Shown here in pieces: positions 1-11,779 of a stretch of DNA of 64,000 nt (position 1 is its first letter; each line of letters opens with the position of its first letter). Under the pieces are notes generated by a model. That model was not told the DNA's origin, searched no databases, and saw only the letters and a program-made list of their open reading frames with translations. The translations under genes and the position numbers were made by a program. The DNA comes from Coptis chinensis (lineage: Eukaryota; Streptophyta; Magnoliopsida; Ranunculales; Ranunculaceae), in the NCBI GenBank assembly GCA_015680905.1, contig CM027380.1, positions 33,038,001 through 33,102,000 on the forward strand. The letters run 5' to 3'.

Positions 1-549
1 GATTGTTTTGTGTTGGTAATTGGTTAAAATAGATTAATTATCATCATTGGAATTGGTATAGGATGACAGGTGGGCACTAAAGAAGAAGGGGATGGGGGAA
101 GTTTTAGGTTTTAAGCCCTTTTGCCCGCTCCCAAGCTCGATTAAACTTCGATTACGCTTGTGAATCTTTGGATTCTTACTAATAGAGTCCTGGGGTCATT
201 GGAATTTGGTTTAGGACTTAGGAATCAGCGATAGCATTTTCTAGATTCTTGCGACCACGGTGGGCGCGAGTGTATATGGGGGGGAAGGGAAGGTTTTTGA
301 GGGGTGGGAAAATATGGGATTTTTATATGTATCCCCAATTGAAAAAACTTACTCTACTTGTGGATTATATGGAAAATACTGATTTCCCACTTTTTTTGAT
401 AATCGAGTCTGGAGGTTTGTGCTGAAGAATTATAAAAAGGTTGAGCAGTGTGCCAATGCCACATTTAAATGATTGGATGCTCACTGGAAATATTTCTGTA
501 GGTTATTAGTTCTTGTTATGTGGAAGTAATCAGAGTCTAATAGGGTATG
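1..549. other. Unassigned sequence, no gene seen
   Basis: I recognise no coding region, LTR end or RNA gene here. The stretch is AT-rich with one G-rich patch near 275-310. It ends where a minus-strand reverse-transcriptase fragment begins, so it may be the flank of the truncation or a different insertion. Confidence 0.4.
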
Positions 550-594
550 TTATAATAAGAAGTCGAGTCTAATGATTGGATGCTCACTGGAAAT
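468..594 (+). repeat. 24-bp direct repeat, copies 103 bp apart
   Basis: An identical 24-base segment starting AATGATTGGATGC occurs at 468-491 and 571-594. The second copy touches the truncated end of the reverse-transcriptase fragment at 550-1083. It could be a target duplication around a small insertion, a repair scar or a short tandem duplication. I cannot tell which. Confidence 0.8.
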
Positions 595-1083
595 TACACT
601 TTCGTTTCGCTGCATGTAATGTGTCTCTTGGGGACAAGCGTGGATTGGACTTACCCAAATACTATTAGAGATAGGATATATAATACCATCAGCGTAATAT
701 AATATCGAGGATCGAGTAATCTTAAAATTTCTTCCATACCACATTTTTTCATGGCGGAGTTGAGGCAGTTGCGGTTCTGCGATGTCTTTGCATTCTCTTC
801 CAGATGGATCGCGATGGGTGCACACTAGAATCAATTCCTTCATGTCATCGAGAGACCATCAAGCGAGCGATTGTTCTTGAATGACATGAATTAAGCAAGG
901 AATACTTGATTGGCGATCCAATTTGGATGAAATTATAATTGGGTGACTATCATGCGGATCAAGATATGCGTATTTTAATTCGAAGAAAAATGCTTTTAAG
1001 TTAGATTGTGGGTGAGAAATCTTTAATATATCTCCACCAATTTCTAGGTCATCTTCTACCTTGGCACGTTTCTCTCTCCACAT
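550..1083 (-). pseudogene. Ty3/gypsy (Athila-type) pol fragment: linker and start of reverse transcriptase
   Basis: Two minus-strand reading frames form the start of a Ty3/gypsy reverse transcriptase. The upstream frame (859-1083) carries LKYAYLDPHDSHPIIISSKL, which corresponds to the linker before RT seen in element B near 32015. The next frame (550-843) carries DGIIYPISNSIWVSPIHA, the well-known RT motif; element B has the matching DAGIIYPISDSEWVSPIHV at about 32285-32345. After this motif the match stops, so the catalytic palm and everything downstream are missing. A frameshift or stop separates the two frames. This is a dead fragment of an older copy, with no LTR visible next to it. Confidence 0.8.
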
Positions 1084-2494
1084 TAATGCGTCTACGCCGG
1101 TTCATTAGTTCACGAACCATGGGAGGCTATTTAATAAAGTCTGGCACAAATGCGGAAGTTGTTTCTTGGCTTTATCTTGGCGTAGGAATACTTCCATAGG
1201 ATTGTTCAAAACATCCCGATTATAGATGTTAGCCTATTGTTGACTCTGTGAAAATTCTCATATCGCGGTCTGAAAAATTACATGATCGGTAATTTTTAAA
1301 AAGGCTGAAACTAAAGAAGAACAAAATATGTTGAATGATTGACAAAAGCGGTTATATTTTCAAATAAGAACAAAGTTGGAAAGAAATTTAATCAAGAGAA
1401 GATCTTGCGACCTGGTTTGTGCTCATTAGGTATAAATGGAAGCCGATTGAGACCACCAGCGAACCAAAGGCGGATAAAACAATAGGTCATTACTACTCTT
1501 GAAGCAAAGAGATTTTTAGTTGCTCTCCAAGCGATTGCCTTGCTCTTCAAGCGGCCTTGCTCATTAAGCGATCAAAAATTGTTTTGGCTCATGGACATCA
1601 TAAACTTTTAGAAGAGATTAAAGAATGATGATTGCATAAACTAAAAAATTATGTAAAGAAGAAGAACAAAAATAAAATAGAGGTTATTTATACGCTAAGT
1701 AGTTATTTTGCAAGGCGAAAAGAGAAGAAATTATCTCAAAAAATCACATGTGGTGGTGGTCAAAAGCCCAAATTCTAATGATTTTCTATAAAAAATATTT
1801 ATGCCAATGAAAACAAATCCTTAGATATATATTATAGATATATACTATTGGCTCTATTTTTTGAGTCTTCCTGAGTCTCAATATTTGCTAAACACACGGG
1901 CTAATTCTAAAAAGTATGAGACTTTTAAGGATTAATGACTTCTTTGTTGAACATTTATTATCTTTTTCTTGGATCAGTTTAGCTTCTAGGTTTATGACTC
2001 ATTGTTTGGTCTTGGTGTGGAGCGGAATGACCAAGACATTGATAGAGCAACCAAATTTAGTACATGTCCATGAGCACAATATGGGTTGTATAAGAAATTT
2101 GTATTTTGTGTTAGATTTACCTTACAGTTTTTAAGGGCTCATCTTGGGCCCCAAGCTAGATGTATAGATGGGTTGCTATTGAGTTGACTCCAAATCCAAC
2201 CCGTCACACGCGAAGTTTAACTATCCACGAGTTTCATCTCGACTTTGGATGTAATTGTTCACTAAGAATGATTTCTCCTCACACACTCACAAAGAATGTT
2301 CTCTCTCAAATCTCTTTGTATTGGGTTAAGTTCTCTCAACTTTCTCACAAAGAAAAAGTTAGTTGGTGAAAAGCCAAACTCTTCTTTATAGTGGTCGAAA
2401 TTTCACTATATAAACACAATATCAATTTCACGGAGAAAAAAATCGAGAACTTTTAGAATGGGTGAAGGCTCAAGAGGGGTTATTAGAGGAAAAC
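1084..2494. other. Unassigned AT-rich sequence
   Basis: No convincing coding region or repeat end was found. The short ORFs at 1916-2134 and 2160-2369 have no recognisable motifs and sit in AT-rich DNA. By position the stretch lies between two minus-strand Athila fragments, so it may be very diverged retrotransposon DNA, but I could not align it by eye. Confidence 0.4.
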
Positions 2495-3140
2495 TATCTT
2501 TTGGGTTTTAACGCTTATTTGACTATATCTGGTCCAAAAGAGCCTAAACTCTCTTTAAGATATGACGTGGTGATCAATCAAGTGGACGGTGGTTTTTCTA
2601 TCCGACATCTTTTGTGTCATCACTTAATAATCATTCGATGAAGCTTTTTGGCTAGATTCTCACGGGATATGGAACTTAATTGTTCTAACCTATTTCAGAA
2701 ACTTCACCGCTATATATACAAACAAATGTTGATACATGCCATTCATGAAAAGATGCAGAAACTATTAGACGTATATTAGTCTAAGTAACGAAGAACAAAT
2801 CCTTACTCTATTGCTATAATGAGACTTCTAAACTTTTTATTCATCATAGAAAAGGAAACAAGACTTTTTAATACTAAACAAAAATATTTTTGGTTTTTTT
2901 GAAAACATTTTAGAAAGGAAGAAATATAATATTATATCTACTATATATAAAATGCTTAATTTTTTTGTAAAATGTTACTATACCACCTAGAACTATGTTT
3001 TGTCCTCAAAGTATGAAGAGATAAGGAAAGAGATTACCATAAAACATGAGCAAAACGGTGATACACCTGTATTCGTTCTTCATGATGAAAAAACCACCTC
3101 AAATAAGTTTCAGTGGGTTGTTTGATATAGAACAAGAAAT
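2495..3140 (-). mobile_element. Diverged Athila 3' noncoding fragment
   Basis: Read on the minus strand, this matches the noncoding region between ORFb and the 3' LTR of the other Athila copies. Shared blocks include the stretch around GGTCCAAAAGAGCCTAAA (2530), the block after it ending in TGATCAATCAAGTGGACG, the ATGCAGAAACTATTAGACG-type block near 2750, and TTTTGTCCTCAAAGTAT near 3000. The same order appears in element D at 61895-62430. No PPT or LTR follows at the expected distance on its left, so the copy is truncated. Confidence 0.6.
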
Positions 3141-4880
3141 ACATGGTTTATTATACTAGGGGTATTTATTCTACTATAAAATCTTTTTTGGTTTTGTATT
3201 TTGAAAACATGCATAAAAGAAAAATGGAAAATTTTGGCATGATGTACATGTTTTACCTTCTACTCATATACCAAATTCCACAAGAAAAAAACAAAAAACA
3301 AGCAGATAATATTAAGCATAAACTTAACTTATACTACGCCATATATAATGCGAAAAGAAACGAAAAATAAATAAATCCAACTATATGGACACTAGAAATT
3401 GAATCCTAGTCAATCCGTCGATTGGACTCATCTCTACGCCTAGAAGATCTTTCTCTCTTGACGCCGAGGCCCCTGCATGTCTATCACTATCGCGAGGCAG
3501 CGCCTCGATGCTCAGAAGTGTTCTAGTGGCACTTCTTTGAAAACATCGCTACTCCCCGCCGGAAAGACCACTACTCTCTCGAAGGTATGTTGTTCCTCTC
3601 GGATAATCTCGCTATTCGACTATGATGTTCTCGCTAAGTTTCCTTGAAATGGTGGATATATGAGTAGAATCCTACGCCTCCATGGAAGTGAATTCCGCCC
3701 ATGGGTTTGAGTGAAACCGCCGAGTGACATCTTCAACGGGCAATCTACCTTCTTGGTCCGGGCGTGCTTTGCTTAGAGGCTCTAGTGGCAGGTGGAAGCT
3801 ATAACTTCGGATGGTGGGCATAGATAGGACCTGTGGTAGTGTCTTTGACCTCCACTGGGCTGCGTCGGGTTTGGAACCCCAGTCCGCATGATCTTGGTGA
3901 CCAAAGATCGGGCAGAGGGTCGATTGACTTCTTCCGGGTTCTGCGAGATTTCTCAAAGATAAAGGAGACGATTTAAGCTATTCTTCTACTCTTGAAGAAT
4001 CCATAAAAGATGAAGCATCGCCTTACCTATATCCAAAGGCTTGGCCAAGCCTCGCGGGTTGTAGGTCAGCCCACCGAGATCGCTAGTTGGTTCCTTCAGA
4101 GCTTAACTCGATAAGCACATGAGGGCTTGGGGTTTTTCACCCCCAAGAAGCGTTTCTACCATCGCCACGCCGATGGCCTTTCCATCCGGGATTGTTCTCG
4201 TCTAAACATAGCCTTCGGAGGAATCCTGGGAACTCCACTCACCACCTCCTTGGTGAGCTCCGCCGAGCGGCCATCCTTAACAAATAATGCAGTCATCCTC
4301 CCTCTAAGCATGAAGTTATAAAATGAAAGAGTAAAGAGAGAAAATAAGCCGCATCTTCTTCCAACAAAACCAAGGGTTCCTATCCTCTTCTTCTAATCTC
4401 ACGAAATGCACTTCAAACAGATCGAATAGAAAAGGTCTTGAAAATTTTTCTCCAACATGATTTTAAGAACTCGAACCATTTAGAGTAGGGATTTAAAAAA
4501 TTGGGGTTTTGAGTTGGAATGGGGGTTGAAAATGGGGACTACTGTGAAAAAAATTGTGTGGTGGTGTGTATGGTAGGAGGTCATACCACGAAGCAAGAGG
4601 GCGAAGCGAAGTCGAGTGGGCAGCTAGGGTTGGGGATTTCATGATGGAGAAGAAAGGAAGTAGGTGATCATGTGGGCTTAATAGATTGATGGCACATGAC
4701 TCTTTAAAGAAAATGAATTTTGGCCCAAGCCCAAATAAAATTAGGAAATTCCAATCTTGTCCTCAGTGCCTTGCCAAGTTTAAGAGCCGATCCGCGCTTC
4801 GTTACTTGTCCGATCTTGACCTGTGAGGTACCAAAACAATCAGCATAAAAAATGCAATGTGACGGTATAGGATACTCTCA
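3141..4880. other. Unassigned region with richer GC content
   Basis: The part from about 3440 to 4330 is visibly richer in G and C than its neighbours. It contains overlapping short ORFs on both strands (3672-3956 minus, 4127-4321 plus), none with a motif I recognise. I found no LTR ends, TIRs or poly(A) tail to show how it arrived. It could be a captured gene fragment or a decayed transposon of another family. Confidence 0.35.
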
Positions 4881-6287
4881 CATCCAATGGTGGATGAAAA
4901 ATAGATGATGGAAAACTCAGATAGGGAAAGATGGAAATATGTACGTGATAATGAAAAAAAAAATTTTAATTAATTTTTGGGTTCAATAAGTTTGACAAAA
5001 ATTTTAAAAGATGGATCATTTTAAGTCGATCCCCAAGACTTGGAAGTTTTGAAAACTTGAGTCAATCCCAACCCGGATGGGCCGGATTACTCTCTTCACC
5101 ATTTTCGATGAGTAGGTGGTCGGCACATGAAAATCATAAAAACTGAATTATTATGAGGTTCAAAGACTGGGGCAAGTTGATGTTTGACAATTCAAGCACT
5201 AGCTTTCTCTCATAGCTCGTCTATTACGTGCATATGAACTCTTTACCTAAACCTAGAATGATTTTCCGGTATATGTGTCCATATCTTAAGTTCATAGTTC
5301 TCTAGGAAGTGCTTGCACCGCGATCATTGAAATTGATCCATCTAGTCTTGCTAGGTGGAGGGGTTTTGTTTGCTTACGTAAGACATTTTTAAAAAAATTT
5401 GAAGCGAGAGATTTAGAAGGGAAAAGATTTAATTGAGAGGAAAAAAGATTTTTAAGAAAGGAAAATTTTGAAATTTTGAAATTTTTTAGTCTTTTAACGC
5501 CGATTCTCGAGGCAAAATAGAGAGGTGGAAGCAAAAGATAGAATGAAACAAAGGATAGTATCACTTTGGGTTACTCTATTTATTTAATTCTCATTTGGAG
5601 GCTTTATCTTTTTATCTTTTTTTTTTTAGTTGGTTTTCTTATTCAAAATAAATCTCTATCCACATAGAGGTTTTACCAAGAACATAAAATTATAAGTTAA
5701 TCCGATATCATTTTGGTTACTCGGGCGATATAAATTTCATTTTATATCTTCCGGTTTTGAAAACTATGGAGATATTTTAATAAACTCGTGACTAAAAAAA
5801 GCGTGATTCTTAGATGTTACTACTTGAAACAAAACATGACAGATAATCTTAGGCAACTTTTCGTCGCGGCCTCGTGGCTTAACCCATTCTAGACGCATTG
5901 TGAGCTTTAGCTATCTGAAGTGGGGGATTTCTCGCGACAAGACATGGAATGTCCCGACTCGGGCTTAATAGTTTGGTAATATAGGTGAACCTTAGTAAGC
6001 AAAGTTGATCTCAAACTGCCCCTAGATTGCGTTTTGTTCTAAGGGTTGGTGCGTGTGAAATTCATTGTCTATTTTGAAAAATCACTTAACTATTGATGTA
6101 TCGAGAATCTATCATTAACAACACAAAGAAAACAATCATTTTTGAAAAAGAAGTGTAAAATAAAGATAGGGAAAATTGTATACTCGCTCCACAGGTTCAC
6201 ACTTACTCCAACGATGAGCAAAAAGTATTTTACAAATAATATGCGAGATATACTATGGACTAAGGCTTCGACACTTACAACCACACC
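4881..6287 (-). mobile_element. Probable left part of minus-strand Athila copy F (noncoding, decayed)
   Basis: The right end (6250-6287) reads GACTAAGGCTTCGACACTTA and then CAACCACACC. The same wording occurs in copy E near 25862, and in reverse complement it corresponds to the post-integrase segment of B (near 34960) and C (near 52960). Element A interrupts it, and it resumes at 16459. Near 5010-5050 the minus strand reads CCAAGTCTTGGGGATCGACT, again similar to B near 35145. The middle (5280-5570, 5870-6010) is not recognised. Assignment of the whole stretch is inferred. Confidence 0.45.
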
Positions 6288-7391
6288 TGATAAGAGCCCA
6301 AAACTGTAGTTTTAACCCCTTAACAATCATACTTTTAGACCAATTATGTGAGTAATAATTAAGAGTTAATACTGATTACGTGTTTTTATGTATTTCAGGC
6401 TTCAAGTCTATTATGTGTAGAAATGTGCCACTTTAGCGAGATAAAGGAGCAAAGGTCGGTTGCTAAGGAGTTCTATGAATAAAGGCCAAGATTCAATGAG
6501 ACAAAGCCTTTGTAAATCCCGGTTAAAAGCTGAAAAGTCAACACGGGCAGAAATAGTGCACAAGTCAGCAGAACTTCCGAAGGCCGTATCTTTGGACTCA
6601 GACCTCGGAATTGGGAGTATCTTATGTCAAAACGACCGGATCGGAAAGAGATTTCCAATGGTCCAAACCTTGGCCCAATCAGAGGAGCAGAAATGGACGA
6701 AACATCTGTTGAAGCCAACTGCAGCTGAAGAGCCCATTTTTTTTACTAAAGAAATTGGGTTTTGGGCCCGATTTTCCTCGCCCAAAACATGGCTCCAAGC
6801 CCATGCACGATTTTGGATCTGAAAGTATAAAACAAAAGTTTGACTCTTTGTTAATAGCAGTTAGGTTAGGAAGCTAATGTTAATGGAGTTTAGGGTTAGA
6901 AAAGATAGATCTAGATTAGTTTTAGATCTAGATCTAGTTTTTACATTCATTCAATTAGTTAGTTTAGAATCATATTTTAGTTTTAGAATAAAGTATTAGT
7001 TCTTCATTTCAATTTAGATTATTGCTTAAATTCTTATTTAGATTTAGTTGTCTTAAATTCATAATTAGTTATTCACAATCTTAGTTCTAAATTAGTTTTA
7101 ATTTCAGTTTAATTTAATTATGTCTTATTGTTATTATTGTTCTTGTGTTGGGAATGGTAGTATAGAAATTTCACATCAAATCATTACTCTCACCATTGTT
7201 CCTTTTGGATTGGATTAGTTGAATTCAATTTAAGTCTAGAAGCGTTTAAGAGTGGAATGAATTCTTACTCATTATATTGCATGATTATGTTTTGAGAGTA
7301 AGAAGAATTGATTTAAACGTAAGAACGGTAGGATTACGTATTAGTGTTGTTAACATTAATATTTAGGATTCTACTATTTTACGGGTTATCA
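6288..7391 (+). repeat. Element A 5' LTR
   Basis: This 1104-bp LTR begins TGATAAGAGCCCAAAACTG and ends ACGGGTTATCA. It matches the 3' LTR at 15351-16458 over its full length. It contains a block near 6448-6570, present also in D's LTR, that the LTRs of B and C lack. Its last two thirds differ strongly from those of B and C, so it belongs to a different LTR subfamily. Confidence 0.93.
6826..6833 (+). promoter_or_regulatory. Candidate LTR TATA box
   Basis: TATAAAAC lies about 540 bp into the LTR. The same spacing and context (GGATCTGAAAGTATAAAAC) recurs in the 3' LTR near 15885 and in B's LTRs. It is the best candidate for the element promoter; the transcription start itself is not visible. 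Confidence 0.45.
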
Positions 7392-7394
7392 AAA

Positions 7395-7406
7395 TGGCGC
7401 GCTGCC
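7395..7406 (+). other. Primer-binding site, tRNA-Asp type, one base short
   Basis: TGGCGCGCTGCC lies 3 bases after the LTR. B and C have TGGCGCCGCTGCC, and the plant tRNA-Asp 3' end would pair with a sequence starting TGGCGCCG. A lacks one C, which would weaken pairing or is a sequence error. Confidence 0.8.
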
Positions 7407-8685
7407 ATCTTAATCTCGTTCTAGACAAGAATTCAATTGCTTGAATCTAAGGGCAATCCCCCATTCTCTACCTACCCACCCTTTTTAATTTTTCATTCTT
7501 ATTTCTTGAATTTTCGAACTGTTTCACCGCTTTTAGGCATAGGGGGCTGCGGATTCACAGAGAAAACACTGCGGTGAAGGTATTTCTAAATTTTCAAAAA
7601 TTCTGAAAAATTTTCAGACATAATATCTAATGTGTTGTTGATTTACTGGAATATTTTCAGATTTTTCAAAGTTGGTTTACCTTGTGAAATAAATACGATC
7701 TTTACAGTGCTGCATTTCCGTTTTCACACCGTATGTTCTTGAAAAACAGACGACTAAGGTTACTTAGGGAGTTCTAAAAATTCTATAATTTTTACAGGAG
7801 TATCTATCCTAAGTCAGGAGTTTGTTGTAAATATTTGACGAGTTTTTGATTTGTTTTGACCTCCTAAATAGTAGAGTGTTTCCAGTGTGTTTCTGCAGTG
7901 TTGCAAACACTTAATATCTGGAACACCAGCCGATAAGGAGAGGTTGTAGAACTCCAATTGCTCTAACATTTTTATAGGAACAAGTAGGATCTGTCAGGAG
8001 TCTCCAGTAAAAATTTGGAAGTTTTTGGCTTTGTTTTGATGGGTTAACCATTCGGTTGTTTGTATTGTGTTCGAAAACTGTTTTGCAAACTTTGCAGGGC
8101 AATAGAGGGACTTTCATAGCTCCCATTGATCTGACATTTTACAGGCTACTTGATAGATGTCTTAGTAAATTACTGTAAAAATTTCAAATTTTTTTGAGTA
8201 CGATAAAAGGCCTAAAACTTGAAAACCCTGAAGCGACCAGCCCCAAAACACGGACATTGAAAACCTTGAGCGACCGACCGTGCCTAAGCAAGCTTTTGCG
8301 TGCTCAAAACACTGGAAGTTGAAGCGTGACCCTCGCAAACCGGAGCGAAATTCGCTCAAACATTGGAACTCGAATTTCCATTGAGCGCTACCAGCGCCCT
8401 GGAAGGAAAATTCAGCGTGAATGCGACCTGATTTTTCACAGGTTAGTTCAAATTTCTATTTCTTCAAGTTATTCGGTGTTTCTAACTTGTTAAATACACC
8501 GAGATTCGCAGATACAAGACGCTTATTCAAACGCTGCTGTAGCAAGGAGGCATTCAGGTACTCCTTCTTCCACTCCTCGCCTCTTCTTCCGAGGAGGAGT
8601 TTTAATTCTAGTATAATCGGGCTTGTTTTTCGTAGAAATAAATACAACACGCCTATCTAGAATTTCACACACTACACTTGCATCA
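7407..8685 (+). other. Element A untranslated leader
   Basis: The leader between PBS and gag start is about 1.28 kb, roughly twice that of B and C (about 0.65 kb). The extra length is a block of degenerate repeats at 7590-8210. The distal part (8215-8410) carries the GCGACCAGC-type short motifs that also precede ORFa and ORFb in other copies. No coding region is credible here. Confidence 0.7.
7590..8210 (+). repeat. Degenerate tandem repeat, about 170-180 bp unit
   Basis: A pattern recurs four times: a CTCC/CTAAAA-type block, then an ATTTTTACAGG-type block, then GTCAGGAGT-type words, then GTAAAAATTTGGAAGTTTTTG-type words. The clearest copies start near 7769, 7949 and 8117, with a weaker one near 7595. 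Copies are strongly diverged. B and C do not have this block in their leaders. Confidence 0.6.
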
Positions 8686-9990
8686 ATGGCTAAAGAACAA
8701 GAGACTCCTCTCTAATTTTTATAAAGCCCTAAAGGATGGCCCTAAGTCGTGCATCGTTCTTTTGCAGACCTAGTGGGGATTTTGAATCCCCCTAATATAT
8801 TTAACTTGTTACCGGTTTTCATGGTTTAGACCACGAGAAGCCTTACCAAGACACGTCGTAAGATAGACCAAGTTCTCACTACATTCCATCATCTAAGCGT
8901 AAGTCCAGATCAAGTTAAACTTAGGGTGTTTTTTCACCCTAGCCCGACAAAGGCGGCGTCTTGGTTAACTGCCCAAACGCCAAACTCGTGGACTCATGGG
9001 CTCAACTTGTTCAATTGTTCATGGAACAATTTTACCCACCACTAAAGACGGATGAAATGCTTCACAAGATTCATTTCTTCAGCCCGGAATCCTCATGAAT
9101 CATTTTCGAAGCCCGGAATTGTTTCACCGATCTTCTCATTGAATGCCCGATCATAATCTTGCGAAAGACACGCTTGTGTTCGTGCTTTCTTCAAGGGGCT
9201 TTCACATTATCATAAGGAGGTTCTAGATATCATGATGGGGGTAGTTTTCTTAGTAAAGGAGCCTTGGAGGCTTATAAATTCTTAGAAGATCAATCTAAGA
9301 AGAACAACAATTGGGGAGGTAACGATTCCTCCCGCTCCTCTCCTTCTTCTCTTGAGGTTAAACATGATCCACGAAGCTTAAAAGTCTTATCGATGCCCTC
9401 ACTAAAAAAGGTAGATGCCATCTCGTTCAACAACAACCCACTCGGTCATGAACATTAACTCTACTTCGTTGTAATGTCATGTTGTAGTCTTGAGCATTCG
9501 ACTTCTATTGTCCTCTTGTCTATGCACAAACACCACCACAACCATCACACTTCAACCCGGTTAACTCAACATCAAGGACAAGGGAACTTAGGTGACCGAA
9601 TAGAGGTTTAGTACCCATAACCTTAACTATCAACATCAAGACATGAACGCCAACAAGCTTTTTAATTCCAATACAACCATCTACGGACAAAGTAGTAGTG
9701 ACCTTGTTGGAGAAACAAAATCAAATTATGCAACAAAACTCCAACTTGATGAAAGATCAAAGATGATCAAAACTCTAATATGATGAAACAAACGATGCAA
9801 ATGATGCGATCTTTTGTGCCAAAAGGTTATTGACATGTCTTCTAACCAAAATAATAACCAAACCGGGCGTGTTTCGTGTCAAAGCGATTGCCTAATCCTA
9901 AGTCAACAAACACCAAAGCCGAAATAAAAGTATTCATTGTAATGGTAATATAACCAAAGGGACCTACAGGCAGTCACTACCGCCGTTCGC
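8686..9990 (+). pseudogene. Element A gag remnant
   Basis: The start ATG at 8686 begins MAKEQETPL, matching the gag starts of B (29352) and C (49711). Downstream pieces in shifting frames match the Athila gag core (retrotrans_gag type): FHHLSVSPDQVKLRV near 8890, HESFSKPGIV near 9095, RAFFKGLSHYHKEVLDIM near 9180, and YKFLEDQSKKNNNWGG at 9273. Many indels break it, so no single frame survives. It would have formed the virus-like particle. Confidence 0.75.
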
Positions 9991-10015
9991 TCAGGCTTTA
10001 GTAGTTGATAACCAA

Positions 10016-10881
10016 GTGACTATGCCTAAAGATTACCCGCAAACTAAAAATGATACCATACCAAATACTATAATAGAAACTGAAGACCCTACAATTGTAG
10101 AAGTACCAGTTAAACCACAACCAAAAGGGAAAACATTACAAGACCCTACACCTGGAGAGGTTCCAATATGGACACCTAGATGGAAAACGGCTAGAGATAA
10201 AGCAAAGACTAATAATAATTTTATCCCTTCTGCTAAAAATAGCGATAAAGCACCAGATCCCCAAAGACTAGTTGTGTTTAAAAAGGACGAGAGTTTTGAT
10301 GAGATTAGGGAAGTGTTTAAAAATTTGACTATAAACCTACCTTTTCTAGAAGCTATAAAAAGTCTACCGGACACGCCTAAGTTTCTAAAAGAGTTGTGCA
10401 CCAAGAAGAGGAAAACCAACATACCCCACGAAGCATTCTTAACTGAACAATATCCCTCTTTATCTGAACATAACGGAATTGTTAAGTACAAGGACCCTGG
10501 TCGTCCTACTGTACAATGCACCTTAGGTGATACCTTCATAACAACTGCTTTATTAGACCTGGGGGCGAGTGTTAACTTACTCCCTTTTATTTATATAAAC
10601 AACTAGGTCTAACAAAACTTCAACCAACCAAAATGACTTTGCAGTTAGCTGATCGTTCTATTAAGTATCCCAAGGGTGTAGTTGAAAATATTCTCGTTAA
10701 AGTTCAGGATTTTTACTATCCAGCCGACTTTGTTATTCTTGACACAGAAGTTGCTCATGATTCCATTCCCATCATCTTAGGGCGTCCTTTCTTGGCAACA
10801 ACCAATGCCCAAATCAATTGTCGGGATGGCTCAATGACTCTTACTTTTGGAAATCTTTTCGTAGAAGTTAACATGTTTTAG
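10016..10881 (+). pseudogene. Element A gag tail and aspartic protease
   Basis: An open frame of 196 codons (10016-10606) carries the gag-protease linker, including FDEIREVFKNLTINLPFLEA, and ends in the protease active-site region LLDLGASVNLLP, with the catalytic Asp codon at 10556. The usual motif is D[TS]GAS; here it is DLGAS. A frameshift near 10595 moves the rest into another frame at 10633-10881, which carries LADRSIKYPKGVVENILVKV and ends ILGRPFLATTNAQINCRDG, the usual end of this protease. B and C have the same order. This is the best-preserved coding part of A. Confidence 0.85.
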
Positions 10882-11720
10882 ACAAACATAGGGACAACTA
10901 GGTTTGCCCGTAGAGGGGAAGTGAAGTCTATTGAGAGTTTTGTACCTTACATTAGTGTGACCGACACTTTAGTCCCCACACTAGTAGATACCCCTCTTAT
11001 GGAAGAAGACAAGGATCACAATTTCTACTCCCTAGCGTAGATAACATCAAGGAGGATTTCCTTCGACTCTTTTGCAACCCTTCTTTGCCTCGCGAAGTTC
11101 TCTCCTATTGACATCCATTCATCTCTTGACGCCATGACGGAAGAAGAATTTTTCGCCCTCTATCCCAATGATTCTTCTTACCCCACCTATTAAGGAATGT
11201 CTTGCATATCTCAAGGCCTCTGATGATATAGACCTAAGAACACTAGTTGAACACCATTCACCCACCTCACATCCTCATGTCACTCATTCACCTTCCATCA
11301 CTTAATGTCCTCGCCTCTACCTTTACAAAGAACCATTGAGTTTGTACTTGACCTTGGCGTTTCTCCTATGCTTCATAACTATCTAAAACCAACTGGTGAA
11401 GAAGTAACACCCAAGGACAAGCCACCGACACTTTTTCATTTTTTCCATTTTTTCCTTCTCAAAATTATCCACATCCTAATGATCTTCCACAACCATCAAT
11501 TTTCTCACGTTCATTTACTTGGCATCCCCTTCAGAGGGAAGACAAAGAAGAAATTGTATGCTTTCGGTTAGGTTTTAGATCTATAAGGCTTTTCTTTGTC
11601 ATTCCACTAAGCTACGCCATAGGAAATCTTGGTGCTTAATTCTATTTGATGGTGCATTCCATGTTAATTATTTGTGGAAAGACCCACAACTTTTAGATTA
11701 TTGATATATGGGAAACCGCA
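10882..11720 (+). pseudogene. Coding-like segment replacing RT/RNase H/integrase (shared with C)
   Basis: In B this position leads into reverse transcriptase. Here the sequence instead encodes, in broken frames, blocks shared with C. At 11314-11400 it reads LPLQRTIEFVLDLGVSPMLH and then NYLKP; C at 52350-52415 has PPFQRNLEFALDPFVSPVLH and then NF. At 11605-11690 another frame reads KLRHRKSWCLILFDG and then YLWKDPQLLDY; C at 52690-52800 has RLRRRKSWCLIVFG and then YLWNDPQLFRLL. I do not recognise a domain. Protein-level conservation between two copies suggests the segment was once translated. Confidence 0.6.
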
Positions 11721-11779
11721 TGTAAATACATATATATCACTTTAAGTCTAGGAATCGACTTTAAAAGACCCATGTTTTA

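Noticed and set aside
10033..10539. 168-codon minus-strand ORF
   Set aside because: It is the antisense shadow of the protease linker frame of element A.
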